Source: Bacteroidota bacterium (GTDB lineage Bacteria; Bacteroidota; Ignavibacteria; Ignavibacteriales; Melioribacteraceae). From it: a stretch of 15,955 nucleotides of DNA. A program made the position numbers and the translations under genes. The notes below the pieces were generated by a model, which worked only from the letters and a program-made list of their open reading frames with translations, did no database searches and was not told the origin of the DNA. Positions within the stretch are counted from its first letter, which is position 1, and each line of letters opens with the position of its first letter. The stretch spans positions 1 to 15,955 of the forward strand of contig JAEXOD010000052.1 of assembly GCA_023447335.1 (NCBI GenBank), given 5' to 3'. Of this stretch, positions 15,542-15,955 are shown piece by piece.

Positions 15542-15955
15542 ATGAATTACGAATTTGAAGAAATTCTCGAAACTATCAAAATGACAGAAATTGAACATTT
15601 TGATATTAGGACGGTTACGCTCGGAATTAGCCTACGTGACTGTGCCGATAGAAATTTAGAAGTTACAAAACAGAATATATATGAAAAGATTTTAAGATAT
15701 GGTACTAATCACGTTAAATATGCAAAACAAATTGAATCACAGTATGGTATATCGATAGCTAATAAAAGAGTATCGATTACACCTATCTCTATACCGTTTG
15801 ACAGTTTTAAAGCTGATGATCTTGTTGAAATTGCAATGATTTTAGATAAAGCTGCTGCCGAAATAGGTATAGATTACATCGCAGGTTATAGCGCATTAGT
15901 ACAAAAAGGGATGACAGTGGGTGAACAGGAGTTGATTAAATCTATACCTTATGCC
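15542..15955 (+). CDS. DUF711 / UPF0210 protein, N-terminal part (cut by window edge)
   Basis: The frame is open from an ATG at 15542 to the window edge, giving 138 residues of a protein that is usually about 450. AAGG at 15532-15535 precedes the start. The sequence follows UPF0210 closely: FDIRTVTLGISLRDCADRN at 20-38, IANKRVSITPISI at 72-84, and then IGIDYIAGYSALVQKGMT at 108-125. As I recall, solved members have a fold related to pyruvate formate-lyase-type barrels, but no enzyme activity is established. The family is very often encoded directly after a UPF0237 ACT protein, as in Streptococcus pneumoniae and here, so the two probably act together with the ACT domain as sensor. The C-terminal two thirds are outside the window. 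Confidence 0.9.
   Translation, partial: MNYEFEEILETIKMTEIEHFDIRTVTLGISLRDCADRNLEVTKQNIYEKILRYGTNHVKYAKQIESQYGISIANKRVSITPISIPFDSFKADDLVEIAMILDKAAAEIGIDYIAGYSALVQKGMTVGEQELIKSIPYA

Noticed and set aside
1..15955. CRISPR arrays, insertion sequences, phage genes, tRNA or rRNA genes
   Set aside because: No regularly spaced repeats, transposase or integrase motifs, or structured RNA signatures were seen; intergenic space is under 200 bases everywhere.

Overview
This is an ordinary-looking chromosomal stretch from an AT-rich bacterium (roughly 30% G+C by eye). It most resembles the Bacteroidota / Ignavibacteria / Kapabacteria side of the FCB group. The reasons are a SecA with the two long insertions usual in that group, a GT117/DUF2723 membrane protein, a TPR lipoprotein whose mature start faintly recalls PorW/SprE, and weak or absent Shine-Dalgarno signals. 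The lineage is inferred from protein resemblance, not from a marker-gene comparison. No rRNA, tRNA, CRISPR array, insertion sequence, phage gene or attachment site was seen. Coding density is very high and most neighbouring genes overlap or nearly touch.

Layout. (1) 1-3045, minus strand: glnE (glutamine synthetase adenylyltransferase/deadenylase), then by ATGA overlap the start of a DUF2723 membrane protein cut by the left edge. (2) 3046-3231: divergent intergenic region with an inverted repeat and a possible promoter element. (3) 3232-9478, plus strand: secA, glnB (PII), a large TPR lipoprotein, and an AlbA_2/Schlafen-type DNA-binding protein. (4) 9450-11395, minus strand, read right to left: rlmN, a guanidinium exporter of the SMR family (gdx/sugE), and a SpoU-class RNA methyltransferase, packed as one operon. 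(5) 11396-11556: second divergent intergenic region. (6) 11557-15955, plus strand: an acyl-CoA dehydrogenase, a DUF2442 protein, a secreted YidD-like protein, two paralogous TPR proteins with a membrane tail carrying LPGLGxxYxxEY, an ACT-domain (UPF0237) protein, and the start of a DUF711/UPF0210 protein cut by the right edge.

How the genes fit together. GlnE and PII belong to the same nitrogen-control circuit: in proteobacteria PII and its uridylylated form direct GlnE to add or remove AMP on glutamine synthetase. Here they flank secA. The ACT-DUF711 pair is a conserved but uncharacterised gene couple seen in distant bacteria. The most interesting part is the 12971-15086 module. It pairs an exported YidD relative that has lost one conserved Cys with two duplicated TPR-plus-membrane proteins, all translationally coupled or close together. 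No function is known to me for this set; an envelope role is an inference from the signal peptides, TPRs and membrane segments.
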